From Myxococcales bacterium (GTDB lineage Bacteria > Myxococcota_C > UBA6777): DNA of 5,491 bases. The stretch covers positions 1 through 5,491 of the forward strand of contig JALTMC010000331.1 of assembly GCA_027005175.1 (NCBI GenBank), written 5' to 3'. Below are positions 1-5,491 of the stretch, piece by piece. A model generated the notes under the pieces. It saw nothing but the letters and a program-made list of their open reading frames with translations. It had not been told where the DNA came from and searched no databases. A program made the position numbers and the translations under genes. The first letter of the stretch is position 1; every line of letters begins with the position of its first letter.

Positions 1-782
1 GCTTGTGCGGTGTGTGCTTCCAGCAAGTCCGCGAGGAAATCAACCATATCATGAAGGAGCTTCTTTTCTTGCTTCATGATCTTGCAGTGTTGTTCGATCG
101 GGGAAAAGAACTTGAGGTAACGTCGAGCGGTTCGCTGTCGTTGGACGCAAGAGTACGAGTTTGAGTCTTCCACTTCGATGAAGTATTCGATGAGATCTCC
201 AGGGCCAAAGGGTAGCTTTTGTAGAGACCATCGAAACAGCCCTTTGTCTTGCAGGGGGGCTCGAATCAATCGCTTGATCTGGATCTTGTGCTCTTTGTTA
301 AACAGCTTGGAAGATAGATTTCGATAAACGAGAAAAGCTTTAGGAGTGTTGGATGTGTGAGAGAGGTGGAAAGAGAGAGTGAGTATCTCACGACCTTTGA
401 CTTGTTGGGGCGATGTTTGTTGTGCGTTGAAGGGCCACTGTACCTGGAAGGCGCGTGGAGGAGAGAGAGCGGATACCATGAGAGTCGAGTCGTTGCCGGT
501 TTGTCGCGTTTTGGTTTGAACGGCCCGAAGCTGCGTTTTGCACTTGGGTGTCTCGTTGTGGGCTGTTGTTGCAGACTCTCTCTGCTTTTTTTTCGCCTCT
601 GGTTGTCGTTGTGGAGGCGAAGACTTGTTTGGAGCCGCGTGAGTGTTCGGGGCGATGCCAAACCATACGCTGAGGAGAAAGCCGAGCCATCCCGAAGAAC
701 CAAGTTTCCACATCAATGGGAGCTGCTGGAGTATTGGATCCTCTGAAGATAGGTCATCATGCCATGGTGTGTGCTCTTGCAT
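1..782 (-). CDS. Partial exported or membrane-anchored protein with DUF4175-like beta-sandwich
   Basis: This frame is open from the stop at 867-869 to the left edge, giving 260 codons from the chosen ATG; the C-terminus lies outside the window. The ATG at 780-782 is chosen because AAAGAGG precedes it by 7 nt. An internal Met at residue 24 lacks a ribosome site. Residues 27-43 are hydrophobic and end in a THA-A sequence, so this is either a signal peptide or a signal anchor with a short cytoplasmic tail. Residues 50-105 are a Pro/Gln/Lys/Thr-rich linker. Residues about 105-225 look like an Ig-like beta-sandwich, with AFLVYR, then PGDLIEYFIEVEDS at 194-207. They are followed by FFSPIEQH at 225-232 and a Leu-rich helix at 240-256. 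The 'extended strand, YxIEVxD, SPxExH, helix' order resembles DUF4175-type proteins of myxobacteria; this is from memory and the function is unknown. It is divergent from the lipoprotein gene at 1135. I am sure it is coding, but unsure of the family. Confidence 0.78.
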   Translation of the reverse strand, partial: MQEHTPWHDDLSSEDPILQQLPLMWKLGSSGWLGFLLSVWFGIAPNTHAAPNKSSPPQRQPEAKKKQRESATTAHNETPKCKTQLRAVQTKTRQTGNDSTLMVSALSPPRAFQVQWPFNAQQTSPQQVKGREILTLSFHLSHTSNTPKAFLVYRNLSSKLFNKEHKIQIKRLIRAPLQDKGLFRWSLQKLPFGPGDLIEYFIEVEDSNSYSCVQRQRTARRYLKFFSPIEQHCKIMKQEKKLLHDMVDFLADLLEAHTAQ

Positions 783-789
783 GTGATAA

Positions 790-796
790 CCTCTTT
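790..796 (-). promoter_or_regulatory. Ribosome binding site of the left-edge gene
   Basis: On the minus strand AAAGAGG lies 7 nt before the ATG at 780-782. No comparable purine-rich site precedes the in-frame ATG at 711-713, so this site decides the start. Confidence 0.6.
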
Positions 797-862
797 GCAG
801 AAGTGATTCTTTCCTCTTGTAGTATGAGGCTGTGTTACAAAAGATGCAAGAATCTGGTCTTC

Positions 863-876
863 TGAGTCATGAGTCA
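863..876. repeat. Tandem TGAGTCA heptamer, possible operator
   Basis: Two perfect copies of TGAGTCA lie directly head to tail. Each heptamer is an almost perfect palindrome (TGA-G-TCA), so the 14-bp block could bind a dimeric regulator on one or both halves. It lies about 14 bp upstream of the weak leftward promoter candidate. The function is inferred only from position and symmetry. Confidence 0.35.
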
Positions 877-942
877 CGAACGGAAATAGGGCAAGGGTCG
901 GTGAGACCCATCATCGCCATACACTTAATTAACACAAACGAC

Positions 943-979
943 GGATGCCCTTTCTTTCTTGAGATTCGAGAGAGGGAGC
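943..979. repeat. 37-bp direct repeat, copy 1
   Basis: This starts GGATGCCC, ends GAGAGAGGGAGC, and matches copy 2 (1017-1053) at 35 of 37 positions; the differences are G/A at position 5 and T/G at position 10. The end-to-end gap between copies is 37 bp, so the period is 74 bp, about seven turns of B-DNA. It is non-coding: the two copies fall in different frames of the only short ORF across them. It may be a paired regulator-binding site or a remnant of a dispersed repeat. Confidence 0.8.
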
Positions 980-1016
980 GTATCTTCCCCCGTCTCTTTG
1001 ACTCGATATTCAACAG

Positions 1017-1053
1017 GGATACCCTGTCTTTCTTGAGATTCGAGAGAGGGAGC
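1017..1053. repeat. 37-bp direct repeat, copy 2
   Basis: This is the second copy of the 37-bp element, starting GGATACCC and ending at 1053, 81 bp before the lipoprotein start codon. It differs from copy 1 at two positions. The intervening 37 bp (980-1016) are pyrimidine-rich and weakly complementary to the GAGATTCGAGAGA core, so imperfect alternative hairpins are conceivable, but pairing is broken by internal loops. Confidence 0.8.
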
Positions 1054-1119
1054 TAGACTTTTGCTGTTTCTTTGGGCAGATTCTTGTGAGCGGTTATCTA
1101 TCTTGTTGTAAGTATGGGC

Positions 1120-1124
1120 AGGAG
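1120..1124 (+). promoter_or_regulatory. Ribosome binding site deciding the lipoprotein start
   Basis: AGGAG lies 10 nt before the ATG at 1135-1137. The earlier in-frame ATG at 1114 has no purine-rich site upstream (the preceding bases are pyrimidine-rich), and using it would place this AGGAG inside the coding region. Confidence 0.55.
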
Positions 1125-1134
1125 TCGAATAGAA

Positions 1135-3624
1135 ATGGTTCGTGTATGTTCTCGTCTTTGTGGGCTTTGGTTGGTTTGTTGTTTGTTGTTTGCGATCAAA
1201 GCTTGCGGGCCTCCTCCGATCTGCGATGACGATGCAGTTCCCAGCCCGTTGACCATCAACCCCAATGGCAGTCCATGCCAGCGCAAGTGTGAATGCAACA
1301 ACCAAAACTACGAGGGGTACTGTTCCTCCAAGGGGGTTTGTGATGCGTTTCAACGCGACGCCTGCTCGAAGCGTGGAGGGCGACGAGGTTGTCGTGTGCG
1401 ACCGGTTCCAGAAGGTGGAAACTGCCCCTCTGGACTTCAGGTCTGCGGGCAAGATCTCAAGGTTCGCAAGTGGGGTGATTGCAAGCCTCTGAATAAAAAA
1501 GAGCCGGAAGTTTCGAAAGAGCTGTGTGGTGACGGCATCGATAATGATTGTGACGGTATTTACGATAAGTCTGATCCCGACTGCAAAGACTTTTGCAATC
1601 CTGGTCAGGTACGGCCTTGTTACAGTGGTCCACAAGGAACGGAAAATAAGGGAGTGTGTGCAGGTGGTTCGGAGCGATGCAACACAGTCACAGGGAAGTG
1701 GTCGGGGGTGTGTCTTAATGAGGTGAAGCCACAGTCGGAGATCTGCAACAAGCGAGACGACGATTGCAACGGTAGGATCGATGATGCGCCGGAGTGTGTG
1801 TGCAGCAAAGAAGGGGAGAAAGAGCCTTGTTATGGTGGCCCCACAGGGACAGCAACTCGCGGTTCTTGTAAGTCTGGATTTCGAGTGTGTGAAAAGCAAA
1901 AGGGGGCGACGCGTTGGGGGGTTTGTCAGGAGCAGATCTTACCGAGTAAGGAAGTTTGCAACAACAAAGATGACAACTGCAATGGCATCGTTGATGAAGG
2001 ATGCCCGTGCGCTCTGGGTGCGGTTCGCCCTTGTGGGAGTGCCTTGGGTAACTGCAAGCCTGGAGAGCAGCGATGCCAGGGTGGAGTGTGGTCTGGAAGT
2101 TGTTATGCGGAGTCAGGTCCAACTCCTGAAGTTTGCGATGGTCGCGATAATGATTGCAATGGTTTTGTGGATGACAGTTTAAACCGACAGCGCAAAACGA
2201 ACTGTGGGCCAGGAGAAGAGAAGTGTGAGAGTGGGCGTTGGGCAAAGTGCTCTGCACCCAAACCCAAGCCTGAGACTTGCAATCTCAAAGATGACGATTG
2301 CAATGGATTGATCGATGATTCCGTTAGGCGCATCTGCCGCTCTGCCTGTGGAGAAGGTCTGGAGTTTTGTGTGGAAGGAAGGTGGTTGGGGTGCTCTGCG
2401 TTGCGTCCACAACCCGAGCGTTGTGACGGGAAAGACAACGATTGCAACGGAAAGATCGATGACAAGGTTCAGGAGACGGGAACACTTTGCAAGGACACAA
2501 GCAAGATCGGTTTGTGTCAGCGAGGTGAGGTTGTTGGGTGTGTGAAGGGAAAGCTTGTTTGTGAGAGCACAACAAAGCCTGCTGTAGAGCTTTGTGATGG
2601 ACTCGATAATGATTGTGATGGTCGTGTCGATGAAGGTGCTCTTCTCTGTGTCCAACAGGTGGCAGGCTCAGGAAAGCCTGGCCTTAAGGATGATAGTGGG
2701 GCTAAAGCACAGTTCAACAAACCGATTGGGTTGCTGTGGACATCACAGCTAGGGTTGTTGGTGGTCGATTCAGGAAACCATCGTATTCGGCAGATCGAGC
2801 TTTCTTCAGGCAAAGTAAAAACGTGGGCTGGAAGCACACAAGGCTTTAAAAATGGCGCGAGGTTGACAGCACAATTTCATACACCTTTTGCCATAGAGCC
2901 TTCACGGTCTGGAAGTATATTTTATGTGACGGATTCGATGAATCATCGCATCCGTTCGATTGATTCGACGGGACTCGTTTCTTCCTATGCGGGGAGCGGA
3001 AAGAAGGGGCTGAAAAATGACAAGAATTTTGCACGAACAGAGTGGAATCTTCCCAAAGGGTTGCGCCTGAATGGCGCGAACTTAACGGTCGTTGATTCGG
3101 GAAATGCTTATGTACGCTTCATTGAGCAGTCTGTGGGTACCATTGAAACGTATCTTTCGAAGAAGCACTCTTTTGGAAGCAATGGATTGCAATCCTACGA
3201 GTTTAAAGAACCTATCGATTTCTTACTGGTCTCGGCGACAAATACCTATGTGTCTGATGCTGGTAACCATCAAATCCTTTGGCTGGATACAAAGAAGAAG
3301 CGTGTGATCTTGATCGGTACAGGAAGTCCTGGGTATGTTGATGGAGCCGCTGGAGTCGCTCAATTTAACCGACCCATGGGCATGGCAGCCGATGCCCACG
3401 GCAATCTGTATGTGGCAGATTCAGGGAATCATTGTATCCGGAAGATCAGCCTTTCGGGCTATGTCACAACCGTGGCAGGTACTGGGAAAGCGGGTAGAAA
3501 AGGTGGGTTGGCGTCAGGTGCCATGTTTAACACACCCATGCATCTCGCCTTTGACCAAAAAGGCGATCTCTACATCTCTGACACCAACAATCATACCATC
3601 CGCAAGCTGATCCTCACCCCATAA
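1135..3624 (+). CDS. Large lipoprotein with seven MopE-type metal-binding motifs and a six-bladed NHL propeller
   Basis: Predicted 829 residues. The start at 1135 is preferred over the ATG at 1114 because of AGGAG at 1120-1124. Residues 1-23 form a lipoprotein signal (MVR, then a hydrophobic core) ending in IKA-Cys24; Gly at +2 suggests the outer membrane, although Lys at -2 is unusual. Residues 25-500 are Cys-rich, with seven copies of the C-x3-DxDC[ND]GxxD[DE]-type motif beginning near residues 130, 203, 274, 333, 381, 429 and 486. This is the motif of the MopE (PF11617) family; its D-x-D-x-N/D-G spacing also resembles EF-hand-like calcium loops. The motifs alternate with PCYSGPxGT-type and GRW-x2-C modules. 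Residues about 506-829 contain six NHL blades, each with QF-N-P-x-G/VADSGNHxIRKI-type signatures, ending exactly at the C-terminus. Blade 4 is the most degenerate. NHL propellers usually bind protein, and sometimes RNA or lipid. The likely role is surface binding or adhesion; no catalytic residues are evident. Confidence 0.93.
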   Translation: MVRVCSRLCGLWLVCCLLFAIKACGPPPICDDDAVPSPLTINPNGSPCQRKCECNNQNYEGYCSSKGVCDAFQRDACSKRGGRRGCRVRPVPEGGNCPSGLQVCGQDLKVRKWGDCKPLNKKEPEVSKELCGDGIDNDCDGIYDKSDPDCKDFCNPGQVRPCYSGPQGTENKGVCAGGSERCNTVTGKWSGVCLNEVKPQSEICNKRDDDCNGRIDDAPECVCSKEGEKEPCYGGPTGTATRGSCKSGFRVCEKQKGATRWGVCQEQILPSKEVCNNKDDNCNGIVDEGCPCALGAVRPCGSALGNCKPGEQRCQGGVWSGSCYAESGPTPEVCDGRDNDCNGFVDDSLNRQRKTNCGPGEEKCESGRWAKCSAPKPKPETCNLKDDDCNGLIDDSVRRICRSACGEGLEFCVEGRWLGCSALRPQPERCDGKDNDCNGKIDDKVQETGTLCKDTSKIGLCQRGEVVGCVKGKLVCESTTKPAVELCDGLDNDCDGRVDEGALLCVQQVAGSGKPGLKDDSGAKAQFNKPIGLLWTSQLGLLVVDSGNHRIRQIELSSGKVKTWAGSTQGFKNGARLTAQFHTPFAIEPSRSGSIFYVTDSMNHRIRSIDSTGLVSSYAGSGKKGLKNDKNFARTEWNLPKGLRLNGANLTVVDSGNAYVRFIEQSVGTIETYLSKKHSFGSNGLQSYEFKEPIDFLLVSATNTYVSDAGNHQILWLDTKKKRVILIGTGSPGYVDGAAGVAQFNRPMGMAADAHGNLYVADSGNHCIRKISLSGYVTTVAGTGKAGRKGGLASGAMFNTPMHLAFDQKGDLYISDTNNHTIRKLILTP

Positions 3625-3625
3625 G

Positions 3626-3650
3626 TTCGTATAACGAAATCTTTTGCGTT
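3626..3650 (+). terminator. Weak candidate terminator of the lipoprotein gene
   Basis: TTCGT-ATA-ACGAA (3626-3638) can form a 5-bp stem with a 3-nt loop starting 2 nt after the stop codon, followed by a T-rich but interrupted stretch. The stem is short and A/T-containing, so it may not work as an intrinsic terminator. Confidence 0.25.
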
Positions 3651-3694
3651 TCTCGTCTGTAGGGTGTTCCTGGCCGAGCAAGGGATTCACCGTC

Positions 3695-3732
3695 AAAAAG
3701 CGAAAGATACTTGGCGATACGTGCTTAAGTAT
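3695..3732 (-). terminator. Weak candidate terminator of the kinase-like gene
   Basis: On the minus strand, just after the stop codon, ATACTT (3732-3727) can pair with AAGTAT (3712-3707), followed by a run ending in CTTTTT (3700-3695). The stem is only 6 bp, A/T-rich, and has a 14-nt loop, so support is slight. Confidence 0.22.
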
Positions 3733-3734
3733 TG

Positions 3735-5177
3735 TTATTGTTTGAAGTCGCTCTCTTTTTTGGAGGAAGAAGTATTCTTGTCAAAGGCTTGACACAGTGG
3801 GACAGTGTTCTGGGTGAAGTCGCTCGCTGGCTTCGGGATAGATTTGAACTCTTCTGTCTCCTCGATCCATCTCCTTGAGTACATACTCATTGAGATCGTT
3901 GGGTTGTCGGCAGAGTCTATCGCGCTCTCGTACTCTTGCTCGACGGTCTCTGGTGGGGTTTGTTCTATACTGCTGAGTATCGTTTGAGGGGCATCGAGTT
4001 CCAAATAGGTCTCACTTTCATTCCATTCTTCTGCAATATTTGCTGCTGGCGACGGGAGGGAAGTCTCGATGAACGGTTCCTGTTCAAGTCTCCAAGGTCG
4101 GTTTATTTCAATGGAAAATTCACGGGTTGGAGGACAAGGTTGCTCAACAGACTGTGAAGAGCGAGGAGGGGAAGCAAGGATAGGTTCTAACAAAGAGAGT
4201 ATCTCTTCCACAGACTGAAATCGGAGTTCCATCTCTTTTTTCAGTGCCTTCCTTGTGATGGCCTCGAGTATTTCAGGAATAGAACGAGTTGGACATCGCT
4301 CGCTGGGAAAGAGTATCGGTTGTGTTTGTTGTGTTGTAACCTGAGACTGTACTCCCCATTTGTTGGTCTGGCATTCATTGTTGTCGGGGGCTGCTCCCGT
4401 TACCATCTCGTATAAGATCGCACCCAACGCATAGGTATCTGTGCGATGATCGATCTTCCGTTGGAGGGATTGCTCCGGTGAGAGATAGGATGGGCTGGAG
4501 CCACTTTGTTTTGGCAGAGGAGTCAGCGGGTCTGTTTGGGAGCGAGCAACCTCAAAATTGGTGACTTTTACAAAGTGTGTGTTTGTACTGTGTTGGATGA
4601 GGTAAATGTTTTCAGGGTTTAAATTGCGATGTACGATTCCGGAGCGATGGGCTGTTGAGAGCGCGTCACATAGCTGGTGAAAGATATGAGTGACCAGAGG
4701 AATCGGTAAAGGTTGGTTTTTGAGAAGAGTCGCAAGAGAGTGACCGTGAAGGTATTCCATCACATAGAAATATCCCAGCTGAGGCACTTCTCCAAAGTCA
4801 TCATACACTCGCACAATGTGGTTGTTGCGACTGGACATACATGCTGTTAATTCTACCTCTCGCAAGAACTGTCGTTTGCATCGCTCTCTTTGCAAACAAG
4901 TTGGCTGTATAAACTTAACAACACGCTCCACGCCCAGATTCTTATGTTGTGCAAGATAGAGGTTTTTGTTGCCCTCTTTCAATCTGTGAAGCAAACGATA
5001 CTTTCCTGCGAGCAGGAGAATGGGGAGCTTACACATCTCGCAATAACGGAGAGACCTCCCCTCCAATACATCCTCCCAACCTTCCCCTTGACACATGACT
5101 CCACAGTGAGGGCAGTGACAGAACCCTCTCTCTTCTGCTACCCACTGATTTTCCTGGAGAAACGGCTTCTCATTCAT
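3735..5177 (-). CDS. Zinc-ribbon Hanks-type pseudokinase
   Basis: 480 residues; the ATG at 5175-5177 is preceded by AGAGGG with a 7-nt spacer. Residues 20-49 hold a zinc-ribbon-like module (C22-PH-C25 and C46-EM-C49). The kinase fold covers about residues 58-335. Retained features are the VVK lysine (K88), the alpha-C glutamate (E107), the MEY hinge (140-142), Asn190 of the catalytic loop, the SPE motif (233-235) and D247-TYALG. Lost features are decisive: HRD is H183-R-N185, the catalytic-loop lysine is N187, DFG is N207-F-E209, and the glycine loop reads LKEGNKNLYLA with two glycines replaced. Losing both the catalytic and the metal-binding aspartate predicts no normal phosphotransfer. Residues about 340-480 are acidic, rich in Ser/Thr/Glu/Pro, probably disordered, with no transmembrane segment, so the protein is likely cytosolic. 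The role is probably scaffolding or allosteric, perhaps regulating an active kinase elsewhere. Residual activity by an unusual mechanism cannot be excluded. Confidence 0.93.
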   Translation of the reverse strand: MNEKPFLQENQWVAEERGFCHCPHCGVMCQGEGWEDVLEGRSLRYCEMCKLPILLLAGKYRLLHRLKEGNKNLYLAQHKNLGVERVVKFIQPTCLQRERCKRQFLREVELTACMSSRNNHIVRVYDDFGEVPQLGYFYVMEYLHGHSLATLLKNQPLPIPLVTHIFHQLCDALSTAHRSGIVHRNLNPENIYLIQHSTNTHFVKVTNFEVARSQTDPLTPLPKQSGSSPSYLSPEQSLQRKIDHRTDTYALGAILYEMVTGAAPDNNECQTNKWGVQSQVTTQQTQPILFPSERCPTRSIPEILEAITRKALKKEMELRFQSVEEILSLLEPILASPPRSSQSVEQPCPPTREFSIEINRPWRLEQEPFIETSLPSPAANIAEEWNESETYLELDAPQTILSSIEQTPPETVEQEYESAIDSADNPTISMSMYSRRWIEETEEFKSIPKPASDFTQNTVPLCQAFDKNTSSSKKESDFKQ

Positions 5178-5325
5178 CTTTCGGCCCTCTGCCTGCTCTT
5201 TCTATGGTACCCGAACCTTACCCCTCAAGCTCTCTCTTTAAAATTAACTCCAGAAACCTTCATTCCTACTTTTACTAACGTCTCTTTCCTTTGTTCTCTG
5301 AAGTGTTATTTTTTTCATGGTATAG
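5178..5325. other. A/T-rich leader upstream of the kinase-like gene
   Basis: This is the 148-bp stretch between the kinase-like start codon and the tandem array. On the minus strand it is purine-rich. An extended -10-like sequence TGC-TATACC (5319-5327) overlaps the edge of the first repeat unit, with no recognisable -35, which would place transcription initiation next to the array. Evidence for the promoter is weak. A 24-codon ORF (5244-5318, minus strand) lacks a ribosome site and is not called. Confidence 0.35.
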
Positions 5326-5491
5326 CATCGGGGCTTGGGATGAGTTGGTCGTGAGCAGTTCATCGGGGCTTGGGATGGATGGGTAGGGGTCAGTTCATCG
5401 GGGCTTGGGATGGATGGGTAGGGGTCAGTTCATCGGGGCTTGGGATGGATGGGTAGGGGTCAGTTCATCGGGGCTTGGGATGGATGGGTAG
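5326..5491. repeat. 35-bp G-rich tandem repeat array with G-quadruplex motifs, running off the edge
   Basis: Head-to-tail 35-bp units start at 5326, 5361, 5396, 5431 and 5466; the last is cut by the window edge after 26 bp. Units 2-4 are identical and the partial unit 5 matches them as far as it goes. Unit 1 differs at 7 of 35 positions. Each full consensus unit contains four G runs of 4, 3, 3 and 4 bases separated by loops of 3, 6 and 2 nt (for example 5365-5389) on the plus strand. The unit length is not a multiple of three, and each unit contains TAG, so the array is not coding. There are no spacers, so it is not CRISPR. It is best described as a minisatellite (VNTR). Confidence 0.92.

Larger units (their letters stand above)
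783..1134. other. Divergent intergenic region
   Basis: This 352-bp region separates two divergently transcribed envelope-protein genes and should hold both promoters. It contains a tandem TGAGTCA pair (863-876), a TTAATTAA palindrome (925-932), and a 37-bp direct repeat pair (943-979 and 1017-1053). A weak leftward promoter candidate is TTGCAT (844-849, minus strand) with a 17-nt spacer to CATACT (821-826). A weak rightward candidate is TTGGGC (1072-1077) with a 17-nt spacer to TATCTA (1095-1100). Both match sigma-70 consensus at only about half of the positions. I see no convincing gene or structural RNA here. Confidence 0.6.

Noticed and set aside
357-746. 129-codon plus-strand ORF
   Set aside because: It is antisense to the left-edge gene, which has a better start, ribosome site and recognisable domain features.
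832-1056. 74-codon plus-strand ORF across the 37-bp repeats
   Set aside because: It has a GTG start without a ribosome site, and the two nearly identical repeats are read in different frames, giving unrelated peptides. It looks like chance.
1073-1087. Sigma-54-like promoter (TGG and TTG elements) downstream of the 37-bp repeats
   Set aside because: Spacing fits, but about four of the ten core positions mismatch, including the C of the conserved GC; too weak to call despite the attractive upstream repeats.
925-1899. 324-codon minus-strand ORF
   Set aside because: It is antisense to the Cys-rich lipoprotein, whose repeat motifs and domain structure make the plus strand clearly coding; the antisense product is Thr/Arg-rich without recognisable motifs.
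3625-3734. Small gene or RNA in the convergent gap
   Set aside because: Only 110 bp, with two weak hairpins and no ORF or recognisable RNA structure.
5244-5318. 24-codon minus-strand ORF (MKKITLQRTK...) upstream of the pseudokinase
   Set aside because: No ribosome site, and its start overlaps the only promoter-like element. Possible as a leader peptide, but unsupported.
4890-5354. 154-codon plus-strand ORF with a hydrophobic segment
   Set aside because: It is antisense to the zinc ribbon and N-lobe of the pseudokinase and runs into the tandem array; no ribosome site and no family resemblance.
5326-5491. CRISPR array
   Set aside because: The 35-bp units abut directly with no unique spacers, and no cas genes are present.

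Overview
The window looks like chromosomal DNA from a Gram-negative bacterium of the deltaproteobacterial / Myxococcota-like group. The evidence is family content. There is a large Cys-rich lipoprotein built from repeated MopE-type metal-binding motifs and a C-terminal NHL beta-propeller, a Hanks-type (Ser/Thr) kinase-fold protein with an N-terminal zinc ribbon, and an exported protein with a DUF4175-like beta-sandwich. The taxonomic call is inference only; base composition is balanced and does not narrow it.

Layout, left to right. Positions 1-782 (minus strand) hold the first 260 codons of a membrane-anchored or secreted protein that runs off the left edge. Positions 783-1134 are a divergent intergenic region with a tandem TGAGTCA pair and two copies of a 37-bp direct repeat separated by exactly 37 bp. 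Positions 1135-3624 (plus strand) encode a predicted 829-residue outer-membrane lipoprotein with seven MopE-type motifs followed by a six-bladed NHL propeller. Positions 3625-3734 are a short convergent intergenic gap. Positions 3735-5177 (minus strand) encode a 480-residue kinase-fold protein in which both catalytic aspartates are replaced by asparagine, so it is predicted to be a pseudokinase. Upstream of it lies a short A/T-rich leader (5178-5325) and then a G-rich 35-bp tandem array (5326-5491) that continues past the right edge. Each intact unit of the array contains a G-quadruplex-type motif.

The three genes are divergent or convergent, so they do not form an operon. The first two share a 352-bp divergent control region and both encode envelope proteins, so co-regulation is possible but unproven. 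The kinase-like protein has no membrane segment and is probably cytosolic. The most notable features are the pseudokinase, the G4-bearing repeat array upstream of it, and the equally spaced 37-bp repeats in the divergent promoter region.
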